A DNA stretch of 31,741 bases from a virus, in the IMG/VR virus record IMGVR_UViG_3300043446_002530, positions 1 to 31,741 of that record, one strand, 5' to 3'. Positions 1 to 6,477 of this stretch are shown in pieces (the first letter of the stretch is position 1; each line of letters starts with the position of its first letter). Made by a program: the position numbers and the translations under genes. Under the pieces are notes generated by a model, which was not told the origin of the DNA, did not search any database, and saw only the letters and a program-made list of their open reading frames with translations.

Positions 1-25
1 TACCTAACTTAAAAAGGATTATGTA

Positions 26-358
26 ATGGAAAAGCACCCCATCACCCCACCGCCGGAGCTGGTGCAGCAGTGGGTTGCCGAATACGCCGCCCACCGCCCT
101 GAGCTGCCTGAGCAGGTTTACATCGCCGCCCGCGCCGCCCAGTGGGGTGCCGACCAGGAGCTGGAGGCGTGTTGCCAGTGGATCAGCGACGACGCTGAGG
201 CTCTCCGCATCGCCCGCCGCCCCAAGCTTCCGAGCCTGGCGGAGGAGGCGCTGGATGAGCTGTACATCAGTAATGCCAAGTGCTGCCTTGGCGAAAGATC
301 CGCAGCCACCATCCGCCGCGCCCTGGAGCGCTTGCAGGAACTGGAGGGCAATGGCTGA
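26..358 (+). CDS. Conserved hypothetical protein, 110 aa
   Basis: The product is soluble, largely helical and rich in Ala, Glu and Arg, with no membrane segment or motif that I can tie to a function. It opens with a Pro-rich stretch (ITPPPELVQQW) and then alternates acidic and hydrophobic residues. I recall similar short proteins starting with this PPPELVQQW motif in Synechococcus and cyanophage sequences, but this is memory, not a search. The ATG at 26 is preceded by AAGGA at 14-18, a good ribosome binding site at 7 nt spacing. The stop overlaps the next gene by 8 bp, which places it first in a coupled run of small genes. Function unknown. Confidence 0.8.
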   Translation: MEKHPITPPPELVQQWVAEYAAHRPELPEQVYIAARAAQWGADQELEACCQWISDDAEALRIARRPKLPSLAEEALDELYISNAKCCLGERSAATIRRALERLQELEGNG

Positions 359-638
359 TCTTTCCCCCGCCGCAGAACGGGTGCTGAATGCCGTAACGCT
401 AAAGCGATACGACGTCCCCTACCAAGCCTGTCCGAAATCAATCGACCAAATCAGATCCGACGTAGCCGCCGCGCTGCGTGCGCTGGCGGATCAGGTGGTG
501 CCATGGCAGCAAGAACCAACCGAAGATTCTGTTGGTCCAACCATTGACTTCGGCTATGCCTGGGCTTTATTCAGCAAAGCCAATGATGTCCGCCAAGAGA
601 TTATTGCCATTGCCGACGAACTGAAGGGTGGCGAATGA
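351..638 (+). CDS. Hypothetical protein, 95 aa
   Basis: I chose the ATG at 351 because it starts a protein-like sequence (MADLSPAAERVLNA) and overlaps the previous stop by only 8 bp; the reading frame is open further upstream but that part is the shadow of the preceding gene. The product is helical, with a segment around residues 28-42 (DQIRSDVAAALRALA) that looks like an amphipathic helix. The sequence has no transmembrane segment and no cysteine cluster. It ends in an ATGA overlap with the small membrane protein that follows. I do not recognise a family with known function. Confidence 0.72.
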   Translation: MADLSPAAERVLNAVTLKRYDVPYQACPKSIDQIRSDVAAALRALADQVVPWQQEPTEDSVGPTIDFGYAWALFSKANDVRQEIIAIADELKGGE

Positions 639-790
639 GCTTCATTGCTTCTATTTGCGTTGTTGCGATCGTTGTGGTGTTCTGGGGCGCTGCGCTAGCC
701 GCTTTGCTCGCGTGCGCTGTGCTCGCTTGGCTGACGGTGTTGGACGAGCTGCATGAGCGCCGCACACGCAGACGCCGGTCACAGCCATGA
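635..790 (+). CDS. Small single-pass membrane protein, 51 aa
   Basis: This short gene starts with ATG inside an ATGA overlap with the preceding stop and ends in another ATGA overlap with the next start, so it sits seamlessly in the operon. Residues about 4-36 are almost entirely hydrophobic (for example CVVAIVVVFWGAALAALL), enough for one long membrane helix, and the C-terminus is strongly basic (HERRTRRRRSQP). The positive-inside rule suggests that the C-terminus is cytoplasmic. Function is unknown; small membrane proteins in phage early regions can act on the host membrane, but nothing in the sequence shows this. Confidence 0.7.
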   Translation: MSFIASICVVAIVVVFWGAALAALLACAVLAWLTVLDELHERRTRRRRSQP

Positions 791-1026
791 AGTTCACCCA
801 CGACGAGTACCGCGCTCAAGGCTTGTTCCCGCCCTGCCCCCGTGCGGTCTACATCCCTTCGTCATCGCCGCATTGTGCAGGCGACTGCTGGGCTCCTGAC
901 GACAGCACAGAACTGTTTGTGGCGTGGGAACAGCGCTGCATGTCAACCGGCGGCGTCTACACAACTCGCCTCTGGTGGGTGCCCCAATCAGAACTTACAA
1001 AGACGAAACACCAAGGGGTTGGGTAG
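787..1026 (+). CDS. Hypothetical protein, 79 aa
   Basis: The ATG at 787 lies in an ATGA overlap with the small membrane gene before it. The product contains several Cys residues (C17, C30, C34, C51) and Pro-rich, Trp-rich stretches such as LFPPCPRAVYIPSS and TTRLWWVPQSEL. The spread of cysteines could suggest metal binding, but the spacing fits no motif I know. A gap of about 210 bp with a terminator-like hairpin follows, so this may be the last gene of the first small cluster. Function unknown. Confidence 0.6.
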   Translation: MKFTHDEYRAQGLFPPCPRAVYIPSSSPHCAGDCWAPDDSTELFVAWEQRCMSTGGVYTTRLWWVPQSELTKTKHQGVG

Positions 1027-1196
1027 GTGGCGCCGACTCACGCATCCGCACGCCTCACCGCTGCCTACCCACAGCGGACTTCCCACTACCTTGCGGCAGA
1101 TGGATCCAAACCCTAGCCAGCACCAGCCGCCTTGGCGATTGTAAAGAAAAACAACTGCCGGGGGTTGACGCTGGGCTGATCGTGTGTAACGCTAAG

Positions 1197-1228
1197 GGCA
1201 GCTCACAGCAGTGGGCTGCCTTGTTTTT
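1197..1228 (+). terminator. Rho-independent terminator or attenuator
   Basis: GGCAGC (1197-1202) pairs with GCTGCC (1215-1220), with further CA/TG pairing inside the loop, and TTGTTTTT follows to 1228. It would end transcription of the 26-1026 cluster. The next ATG is only 9 bp further on, so it may instead act as an attenuator. The gap 1027-1237 otherwise holds only a weak promoter-like TTGACG (1165-1170) 16 bp before TAACGC (1187-1192), which I do not rely on. Confidence 0.6.
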
Positions 1229-1237
1229 GTACTACTA

Positions 1238-1468
1238 ATGAAACCACGCATTGAATTACCAACTGATCGCCTGACGCAATGGCACTTTGCTGTGCAGTGG
1301 GCATCCATCGTGCTTAAACAAAAAATTGAGCGTTTGGAGGAGCTAGGTTTACGCGCAGATTACGACAAAGACAAAGTGTCCCAGTTAGACGATCTGGACA
1401 TGTTTTTGCAGATGACGTGGGACAACTACATGGATAACATTCGCACCCCTGTTAAGGAGGCCAAGTGA
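1238..1468 (+). CDS. Hypothetical protein, 76 aa
   Basis: The start is taken as ATG 1238 (MKPRIELPTDRL). An in-frame GTG at 1211 would add nine hydrophobic residues but lies inside the terminator hairpin. The protein is charged, helical and probably coiled-coil forming in the middle (SIVLKQKIERLEELGL). The sequence has no cysteine or transmembrane segment. It overlaps the next start by GTGA. No clear Shine-Dalgarno sequence precedes the ATG; the upstream bases belong to the hairpin and its U-tract. Function unknown. Confidence 0.68.
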   Translation: MKPRIELPTDRLTQWHFAVQWASIVLKQKIERLEELGLRADYDKDKVSQLDDLDMFLQMTWDNYMDNIRTPVKEAK

Positions 1469-1719
1469 CAGTAATTAGCATTGAAGATCTGGAGTTTAAT
1501 GGTGACTATTTGCTGGTCGAAGCAGTTGTGGATCACATGGTGCTTGTGCGGCCGCAGACGCTTGAAGATCCAGCAGAGTGGGGGCCTGCTTTGTGCCGAG
1601 GCACCTTCTACTTTTCTGATGAGGATCTGATTCCTGCGACTGATGCCGAACTCCAACAGCTCATCAGTGAACGAGTCGACGACTGGTCACCCGTTGACAC
1701 GTCTGATTGGGACGACTGA
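1465..1719 (+). CDS. Acidic hypothetical protein, 84 aa
   Basis: The GTG start at 1465 overlaps the previous stop (GTGA) and has a strong ribosome binding site, AAGGAGG at 1454-1460. The product is markedly acidic, mainly beta at the N-terminus (DYLLVEAVVDHMVLVRPQTL), and ends in an Asp/Trp-rich tail (SPVDTSDWDD). The frame of the next gene is already open inside its last third, so the two genes overlap or are joined by a frameshift. I do not recognise a family. Confidence 0.7.
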   Translation: MTVISIEDLEFNGDYLLVEAVVDHMVLVRPQTLEDPAEWGPALCRGTFYFSDEDLIPATDAELQQLISERVDDWSPVDTSDWDD

Positions 1720-1969
1720 GGCCCGTGAGCTTCGCAACGCTGACGACTACGACGACTGGGAAGTAGGGCTAGAGCCAATCCCCGGCGATACACACTGGGT
1801 CAGGGCTCGAACCTTGACTCAGCTGTATAGACACCTGATATACGTGTTCGCCACCAGCGACACCATCAGCTCCACTCGCCTCGCCGAGATGGCGATCCAC
1901 GAGATTCTCAAGTTGAGACTCACGGATCTCACCCGGTTGAGGCATCAAGACCCTAGGTATTTCGCATGA
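1643..1969 (+). CDS. Hypothetical protein, start uncertain, up to 108 aa
   Basis: The protein-like part runs from about residue 28 (ELRNADDYDDWEVGLEPIPG) to the end, and the helical second half (TRLAEMAIHEILKLRLTDL) looks genuine. No start codon exists after the previous stop at 1719, so the start must lie inside the previous gene: ATG 1643, GTG 1667 or TTG 1694, none with a clear ribosome binding site. A +1 frameshift from the preceding gene is the alternative explanation. It ends in an ATGA overlap with a 26-codon gene. Function unknown. Confidence 0.55.
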   Translation: MPNSNSSSVNESTTGHPLTRLIGTTEARELRNADDYDDWEVGLEPIPGDTHWVRARTLTQLYRHLIYVFATSDTISSTRLAEMAIHEILKLRLTDLTRLRHQDPRYFA

Positions 1970-2046
1970 CTGACTGGTACGCTTTTGCTACTGTCGCAGA
2001 GTACGATGCTTGGATCGAAGAACGCCGCCGTGCGTACTTCGGTTGA
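1966..2046 (+). CDS. Micro-ORF, 26 aa
   Basis: The ATG lies in an ATGA overlap with the preceding stop, the signature used by most genes of this cluster. The product is short and mixed charged/aromatic (MTDWYAFATVAEYDAWIEER), with the look of a single amphipathic helix. It is too short for family recognition. It could be a real micropeptide, or a coupling device that carries ribosomes to the next ATG at 2064, which lacks a good ribosome binding site of its own. Confidence 0.4.
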   Translation: MTDWYAFATVAEYDAWIEERRRAYFG

Positions 2047-2063
2047 ATTTAAGCCGACAACAA

Positions 2064-2321
2064 ATGACTGACACCGCAATGGTGCCGTTTTACAGGTCTT
2101 ACCTGTTAAACCAGACCGTTCACTTGGACAAAATTAAGGACATGCCTCTTAGGGATGTCGAGTTGCTGAATGTTGAGACGCTTGCAGCACTCAATGAGGC
2201 ACGTCACCGCTATGGGCTGCTTGAAAGCAAAGATAGTGATGAGGCCAGCGGAGAGTTCCGCAAAATGAAGATTGCTGGCTACTTTCAGGCAGCGATCCAG
2301 ATTGAGCTGGCTAATCGCTGA
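2064..2321 (+). CDS. Hypothetical protein, 85 aa
   Basis: The frame is open from 2010, but the natural start is ATG 2064 (MTDTAMVPFYRSYLLNQ), just after the preceding micro-ORF. The product is helical and charged, with segments such as VETLAALNEARHRYGLLES and MKIAGYFQAAIQIELANR. It has no membrane segment or cysteines. A 30-bp gap with an AT-rich TTGTACTACACT stretch (a possible but unproven -10 region) separates it from the HTH gene downstream. Function unknown. Confidence 0.68.
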   Translation: MTDTAMVPFYRSYLLNQTVHLDKIKDMPLRDVELLNVETLAALNEARHRYGLLESKDSDEASGEFRKMKIAGYFQAAIQIELANR

Positions 2322-2351
2322 TCTTGTACTACACTTCACACGTTCTTCCCG

Positions 2352-2747
2352 ATGAACATGCACATCCTTTCTGACCAGCAGTTTCAGCAGATCACCAAAG
2401 CGCTTGAGCTTGCCAGCACAGCTCTGCAGGACTGCCAGCATGTGGAGCTGGATCTGACTAAAGCCAAACAGTCGTCCTCTACTACTGAGCAGCTTGTACG
2501 TACAAACGCCGTACAAAAGCCCAAGTCTCAAAGTAAGACTCGTAAGTCCAGCCACAAGAGGGGTCGTGGCGTGCAAGTGCTGAACGAAGGTCAGGTGCTG
2601 GAAATTAAGCGCCAGCTGCTGGACGGTACGTCAGCCGCAAAAGTTGCTCGTGCTTTTGGTGTGCACGTGACAACTATTAACTGCATTAAGTGGGGCAAGA
2701 CGTGGAAACATGTGCAGCTCCAGCAAATTCAAGAGGTGGCCGAGTGA
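2352..2747 (+). CDS. Helix-turn-helix DNA-binding protein, 131 aa
   Basis: Residues about 1-45 form a helical region. A linker rich in Lys, Ser and Arg (residues about 55-72) follows, and residues about 78-122 form a helix-turn-helix of the kind found at the C-terminus of HNH homing endonucleases: helix EIKRQLLDG, then AAKVARAFGVHVTTINCI, then GKTWKHV. No nuclease motif is present, so this is inferred to be a free-standing DNA-binding protein, perhaps a regulator. The same type of module occurs in the products at 3508-3996 and 29727-30233. The gene overlaps the dCTP deaminase start by GTGA, so the two are likely co-translated. Target unknown. Confidence 0.75.
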   Translation: MNMHILSDQQFQQITKALELASTALQDCQHVELDLTKAKQSSSTTEQLVRTNAVQKPKSQSKTRKSSHKRGRGVQVLNEGQVLEIKRQLLDGTSAAKVARAFGVHVTTINCIKWGKTWKHVQLQQIQEVAE

Positions 2748-3253
2748 TCCTGTCGGATCTTGAGTTGATTACGTTGTGCAAAAGGGGGCTGGTGCAGCCC
2801 TTTGAGTACGACTTTATTAACCCGGCCAGTATTGATGTCCGACTTGGACTCAATATTTTGGTTGAAACGCAGGGGTCGCCTAGTTTTGTGGCGCACTCAA
2901 TTGCTGATTGCACAGCAGAACGGCCGTTTTTGCTCCAGCCGCACCAGTTCATTTTGGCGGACACACTGGAGCAGTTTCATTTGCCGGACTGTGTTGCAGC
3001 GCAGCTAGCGTTGAAATCCAGCCGGGCTAGGGAAGGACTGGAGCATTTGATGGCTGGGTACGTGGATCCTGGCTATAGGGGAAGGTTGACACTTGAGCTG
3101 CAAAATGCACGCAAGCTTCATCCCATCCCTTTGTGGCCTGGGATGCGTATTGCGCAGCTGGTGTTCCACAAAATGTCGATGCTGCCCGGACGGGATTACT
3201 CCTTGACTGGGCGTTATTACGACGACACAACTGTTCAGGCGTCTAAAGGATGA
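2744..3253 (+). CDS. dcd: dCTP deaminase (Dcd/DUT superfamily), 169 aa
   Basis: It should deaminate dCTP to dUTP, feeding thymidylate synthesis during phage DNA replication. The start is GTG 2744, inside a GTGA overlap; translation from it gives the family N-terminus VILSDLELI, whereas the open frame further upstream belongs to the previous gene. Family signatures are INPASIDVRLG near residues 26-36, LKSSRAREGLE around residue 90, VDPGYRGRLTLELQN around 108-122 with the catalytic glutamate in LEL, and PGMRIAQLVF. The C-terminal GRYY also fits. Length is near that of monofunctional enzymes (about 170-195 aa). A bifunctional deaminase/dUTPase cannot be excluded from sequence. It is coupled by ATGA to the DUF3310 gene. 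Confidence 0.9.
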   Translation: MILSDLELITLCKRGLVQPFEYDFINPASIDVRLGLNILVETQGSPSFVAHSIADCTAERPFLLQPHQFILADTLEQFHLPDCVAAQLALKSSRAREGLEHLMAGYVDPGYRGRLTLELQNARKLHPIPLWPGMRIAQLVFHKMSMLPGRDYSLTGRYYDDTTVQASKG

Positions 3254-3492
3254 GTGATGCAGTTAATCAGCCCGCCCATTACACGGCGGGCCGTGTCGAA
3301 GTTATTGATGTTATCGAGGATTGGGTAAAGGGTGCTCCAGATGCCGTGGTTGGTGGCTTGCATTGGCAGGTCATTAAGTACGTCAGCCGGGCGTGGTTGA
3401 AGAAAGATCCTTACGAGGATTTTTGCAAAGCCCGCTGGTATTTGAATCGCTTGATTAACACTCTTGCGACTGAACCTTACAAACAAAACTGA
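3250..3492 (+). CDS. DUF3310 family protein, 80 aa
   Basis: The pattern fits Pfam DUF3310, a small protein common in phage replication regions: NQPAHYTAGRVEVIDVIEDW at the N-terminus, then HWQVIKYVSRAWLKKDPYED and a C-terminal AR.YL.R.I helix (KARWYLNRLINTL). In this family the His-Tyr and Glu residues of the first motif are conserved. Phage literature sometimes labels such proteins as nucleotide kinase-like, but the biochemical role is not settled. The ATG is inside an ATGA overlap with the dCTP deaminase stop, which would fit a role in nucleotide or DNA metabolism. Confidence 0.85.
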   Translation: MSDAVNQPAHYTAGRVEVIDVIEDWVKGAPDAVVGGLHWQVIKYVSRAWLKKDPYEDFCKARWYLNRLINTLATEPYKQN

Positions 3493-3507
3493 GTGCACTA
3501 AACGGCA

Positions 3508-3996
3508 ATGGAGTGCCAACACACGCGGCGAAGTACGTTCGGTACGTACAAATGGAAGACTATTAAAGGCGTTCAGTTGCGTCGATACCAGTGCAGCATT
3601 TGTGGGTATCGGTGGTCAATTTACAAATGCCTAGAAACAGGCAAAGAAATTACGCCTAGTCGAGAGAATGGGCTTCTGCAAAAGAAGCCGCGTAATTTCA
3701 CACGAGAGCAAATCAGAGAGATATTGCTAGATCCACGCAATGATGTTCAGGTTGCACGGGCTTATGGCGCAAAAGTGCAGTCGGTGTGGGCAATTCGGGT
3801 AGGTAAAAGTTACCCGTATTTATGGCCTGAACTTAAACGCCGCGTTGTACAAGAACGCGCTAAGCCAAAATCTAAACAAGAGCCTAAGGCTCAGTGCTCC
3901 AGCTGTACAAATTGGTACAGAAATTCTTGTTCTTTTGGATTTCCTGATGCGGGAGGATCTTTTGCTGAAGAGTGCTCGCTCTTCTCTGACGCTTAA
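3508..3996 (+). CDS. Zinc-ribbon/HTH protein with C-terminal Cys motif, 162 aa
   Basis: Three parts are visible. Residues 1-42 resemble a transposase-type zinc ribbon (ECQH near the start, then YQCSICGYRWS). Residues about 66-112 form a helix-turn-helix like that of the 2352 product (FTREQIREILL, then VARAYGAKVQSVWAIRVGKS). Residues about 129-159 hold a cysteine motif, CSSCTNWYRNSCSFGFP, followed by a final EECSLF. The last motif is shared with the next protein. It is probably a DNA- or RNA-binding regulator; an enzymatic role is not evident. It lies 15 bp after DUF3310 and overlaps the next gene by about 35 bp. Confidence 0.75.
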   Translation: MECQHTRRSTFGTYKWKTIKGVQLRRYQCSICGYRWSIYKCLETGKEITPSRENGLLQKKPRNFTREQIREILLDPRNDVQVARAYGAKVQSVWAIRVGKSYPYLWPELKRRVVQERAKPKSKQEPKAQCSSCTNWYRNSCSFGFPDAGGSFAEECSLFSDA

Positions 3997-4255
3997 TCAG
4001 CGCAGGTGTGTGGAGTGCGGTGCACCAACGACTTCGGCGGTGTACTGCTATCGGTGTTATCGCGCCAGTGAGGCGGGGCTAGCGGAAAATCGCTACGCCC
4101 ACACCATCAGGAAGTACAAGCCCCAGCTGGATGGGGGGCCTTGCAAGCACTGCATACACTGGGCGGGCTACTGCACGCTGGGACTTCCCGAGGGTGGGAC
4201 ACTCGCGGCTTTGCAGTTGTGCTCCGCGCGGCAGCTTGACAGCCTGCTAGAGTAG
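3962..4255 (+). CDS. Cysteine-rich putative metal-binding protein, 97 aa
   Basis: The N-terminal part carries a four-cysteine zinc ribbon, RRCVECGAPTTSAVYCYRCY. The C-terminal part carries CKHCIHWAGYCTLGLPEGG followed by a last Cys in LQLCSA, the same pattern as the end of the preceding protein (C-x2-C-x2-W-x3/4-C-x-[FL]-G-[FL]-P). I chose the TTG start at 3962 because GGGAGG (3951-3956) sits 5 nt upstream; ATG 3947 in the same frame is the alternative. A zinc or Fe-S centre is inferred from the cysteines only. It is followed at once by the DNA polymerase gene, so a replication-linked role is possible. Confidence 0.7.
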   Translation: MLKSARSSLTLNQRRCVECGAPTTSAVYCYRCYRASEAGLAENRYAHTIRKYKPQLDGGPCKHCIHWAGYCTLGLPEGGTLAALQLCSARQLDSLLE

Positions 4256-4275
4256 TAGGGTACAAGTTGCCCTAC
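4255..4275 (+). promoter_or_regulatory. Hairpin just upstream of the DNA polymerase start
   Basis: GTAGGG (4255-4260) and CCCTAC (4270-4275) form a 6-bp stem with a 9-nt loop, 5 nt before the polymerase ATG at 4281. It could control translation initiation or act as a protein operator. A TTGACA-like -35 lies at 4236-4241, but a convincing -10 at the right spacing is missing, so a promoter here is only a possibility. Confidence 0.4.
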
Positions 4276-4280
4276 CAGGC

Positions 4281-6107
4281 ATGACGATTCTGCAAGGCAT
4301 CGAGCACCTTCACACGCTCGATGACGCCAGCTTTGTTGCGTTTGACGCTGAGACCACCGGGCTCCAGCCGAAGTTTGGTGGTCTGCGTCTCTTGCAGCTG
4401 GCGACTTTTAATCAGCCGCCGGTGGTACTGGATTGCTGGCAGTTCAGTGATGACGACTGGATCACGCTGGAGGAGTTTTGCAGCGTTAAGCGCACGTGGC
4501 TGGCGCACAATGCGGTGTTTGATCTTGGCTGGCTCCAGGAGCACGAGATTTACCCGGAGGGCAGTATTTATTGTTCGATGCTGGCCAGTCGAATCCTGAC
4601 CAATGGAATGCCGAACATGAAGCACGGGCTGCAGCACGTGGTGCGGCGCTACCTCAAGTTGGAGATCTCGAAGGAAGAGCAGCGCAGCGATTGGTCGGCG
4701 GACTTGTCTGCCAGTCAGATTGAGTACGCCGCGAAGGATGTGGTCGTGTTGACCCAGCTGTGGCGGCCGATCATGGAGCGTATGGGCACTGGTGCGTTGA
4801 TGCCGGCCTGGAAGTTGGAGTGCAAAGCTTTGCCGGCGATGGCGCAATTATGGCGAACAGGCCTTCCCTTTAATAAGGAAATGCTTATTCAACTTATTAA
4901 GGATTTGGACATTGAGAATGTAGAAATTGGCGAGCAGTTTATTAAAGACTTTGACGCAGCGCTACCGAAAGAGTACAAGTTGTGTCGGGGGCTGGATGGG
5001 AAGTTGCTGTACCAGACAAAACCGGGGCCAAAAGGTAAGAAGCCGGATCCCAGCGTTTTTAATCTCAACAGTCCAGCGCAGTTGCTGAAAAAGTTCACGG
5101 CGTTGTTGGGTGAGCCGCCGATGGATATGAAGAACGGGAAGCCGAGCGCCAGTCGTTCTGCTCTGCAGGAATACGTTGGTGATCACAAAGTTGTGGCCGA
5201 TTATTTGAGGTGGAAAAAAGTAGAGAAGCGGCGGCAGATGGCTGAGACGTTGCTGAAGAATTATTCAGAGGATGGGTTTATTCGTGCCAGCTATTTGCAG
5301 CTTGGAGCGGATACTGGGAGGATGAGTTGTATTACGCCGAATTTGCAGCAGATTCCACGGGATCCACGGTTTCGATTGGCGGTGCAAGCTCCAGCTGGGT
5401 GGAAGCTGGTTGTGGCGGACTATGGGCAGATGGAGTTGAGGTTGGCGGCGGCAGAAGCGCAGGATCCCTTAATGACTGAAGTGTTCCAGCAGGGGCAAGA
5501 CCTTCATACGATGACGGCGACGCAGATTTATGGCGTGGAGCCGGATGAAGTTACAAAGGAGCAGAGGCAAATTAGTAAATCGGCAAACTTCGGATTGTTA
5601 TACGGGAGTGGAGCAAAAGGACTCAGGAATTACGCAGCAGCGACCGGAATCCAGATGGATCTTGATGAGGCTGCGGAAGTCCGGGAAAAGTTCCATGCTG
5701 CATATAAAGGCATCTCCGCATGGCAGCGCAAAAATGCTGCAGCTGCTGATGCGGCTAAGGACAATCCATCTATCCGCATACGCATCTCGGGCTTGCGGAG
5801 GTTTTTACCGGGCGAAAACAATAAACTTACGACCCGTTGCAACACCCCAATCCAAGGAGCTGGAGCAGCCGTTCTCAAACTTACGCTCGGCAAATTGTGG
5901 CCGTTACTTAAGTCCGACGGGGAGGACGTGGTGCGTTTGGCCGGCGTGGTGCATGACGAAATTATCTTGCTTGTAAAAGAAGAACACGCTGAAACATGGG
6001 CGCTCCAGCTACAGACAATCATGGAAGAAGCTGAAGCCAAGTGGCTGGGAGATATTCCGCCGCTTGCCGAGGCTAAGGTCGGGGATAGTTGGCAAGAGGC
6101 CAAGTGA
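4281..6107 (+). CDS. Family A DNA polymerase with 3'-5' exonuclease domain, 608 aa
   Basis: This is the replicative or repair-type DNA polymerase of the phage. The N-terminal proofreading domain has ExoI D22-A-E24-T-T-G, ExoII N77-A-V-F-D81 and ExoIII Y149-A-A-K-D153. The polymerase domain has TGRMSC and NLQQIPRDP, motif A with D380-YGQMELR, motif B R429-QISK433-SANF437-GLLY441-G, and motif C H558-D559-E560. All catalytic residues are intact. No 5' nuclease domain is present, as is usual for phage enzymes. F437 lies at the position equivalent to E. coli Pol I F762, which fits normal discrimination against dideoxynucleotides. The ATG follows a hairpin, and the stop overlaps the next GTG. No helicase or primase is in the window. 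Confidence 0.95.
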   Translation: MTILQGIEHLHTLDDASFVAFDAETTGLQPKFGGLRLLQLATFNQPPVVLDCWQFSDDDWITLEEFCSVKRTWLAHNAVFDLGWLQEHEIYPEGSIYCSMLASRILTNGMPNMKHGLQHVVRRYLKLEISKEEQRSDWSADLSASQIEYAAKDVVVLTQLWRPIMERMGTGALMPAWKLECKALPAMAQLWRTGLPFNKEMLIQLIKDLDIENVEIGEQFIKDFDAALPKEYKLCRGLDGKLLYQTKPGPKGKKPDPSVFNLNSPAQLLKKFTALLGEPPMDMKNGKPSASRSALQEYVGDHKVVADYLRWKKVEKRRQMAETLLKNYSEDGFIRASYLQLGADTGRMSCITPNLQQIPRDPRFRLAVQAPAGWKLVVADYGQMELRLAAAEAQDPLMTEVFQQGQDLHTMTATQIYGVEPDEVTKEQRQISKSANFGLLYGSGAKGLRNYAAATGIQMDLDEAAEVREKFHAAYKGISAWQRKNAAAADAAKDNPSIRIRISGLRRFLPGENNKLTTRCNTPIQGAGAAVLKLTLGKLWPLLKSDGEDVVRLAGVVHDEIILLVKEEHAETWALQLQTIMEEAEAKWLGDIPPLAEAKVGDSWQEAK

Positions 6108-6271
6108 TCCAGGAGTTCGAGTATCGCGTGCGGCTTTATCAGCGGCACGGTGCGATGCACGACGTCTTCGTTACTGCTCCAGATGCCTTCACTGCAAAGC
6201 AGAAGGCACTGGAGCTTTTTCCTGATCACATGCCCCAGTCCATTACGAGAATCTCAGAGTTGGTCGCATGA
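6104..6271 (+). CDS. Hypothetical protein, 55 aa
   Basis: The start is GTG 6104, in a GTGA overlap with the polymerase stop, with AAGAGG just upstream. The predicted fold is a short beta-hairpin followed by a helix: EFEYRVRLYQRHG, VFVTAPDAFTAKQKALELFP. The layout (aromatic beta strands, then a D.F.A..KA.EL helix) resembles the N-terminal half of the product at 7092-7322, so the two may be distant paralogues. This type of small domain often handles long strings of residues in cyanophage proteins, but I cannot assign a function. It is coupled by ATGA to the next gene. Confidence 0.7.
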   Translation: MIQEFEYRVRLYQRHGAMHDVFVTAPDAFTAKQKALELFPDHMPQSITRISELVA

Positions 6272-6477
6272 GTCGCGCCCGTACGGGAAGGGAATTGGTA
6301 TTGGAGTGGCTCCAGCAGGAGGTGCGGCTGGCGAAGACGGCGGATCTGCAGCGGGCTGCGGCGTTCTTGGAGTGGGCAAGGCAGGTAAGGAAGGGATGTG
6401 CCAAGCAGCGGGGTGGGGCGCGGGTAGCGCAGGCCAACGCTTGGCGGAAGCGGGTGGATGAGGATGTGCGGTGGTAG
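6268..6477 (+). CDS. Basic helical hypothetical protein, 69 aa
   Basis: The ATG lies in an ATGA overlap. The product is all-helical and strongly basic (many Arg and Lys, for example ARQVRKGCAKQRGGARVAQA and NAWRKRVDED), which would allow nucleic-acid binding, but no specific motif is visible. It is the last gene before a 49-bp intergenic region with palindromes, so it probably ends the transcript that includes the polymerase. Function unknown. Confidence 0.65.
   Translation: MSRARTGRELVLEWLQQEVRLAKTADLQRAAAFLEWARQVRKGCAKQRGGARVAQANAWRKRVDEDVRW

Noticed and set aside
1-25. Possible end of an upstream gene (TAA at 10-12)
   Set aside because: Only three codons would be visible, too few to support a feature.
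924-1238. Plus-strand frame covering the 1027-1210 gap
   Set aside because: It starts inside the 787-1026 gene in another frame, runs through the terminator hairpin, and has no start signal or convincing protein pattern. I treat 1027-1237 as non-coding.
4272-4847. Minus-strand frame of 191 codons opposite the polymerase exonuclease domain
   Set aside because: The plus strand encodes intact exonuclease motifs; the antisense frame is a His/Leu/Arg-rich shadow.
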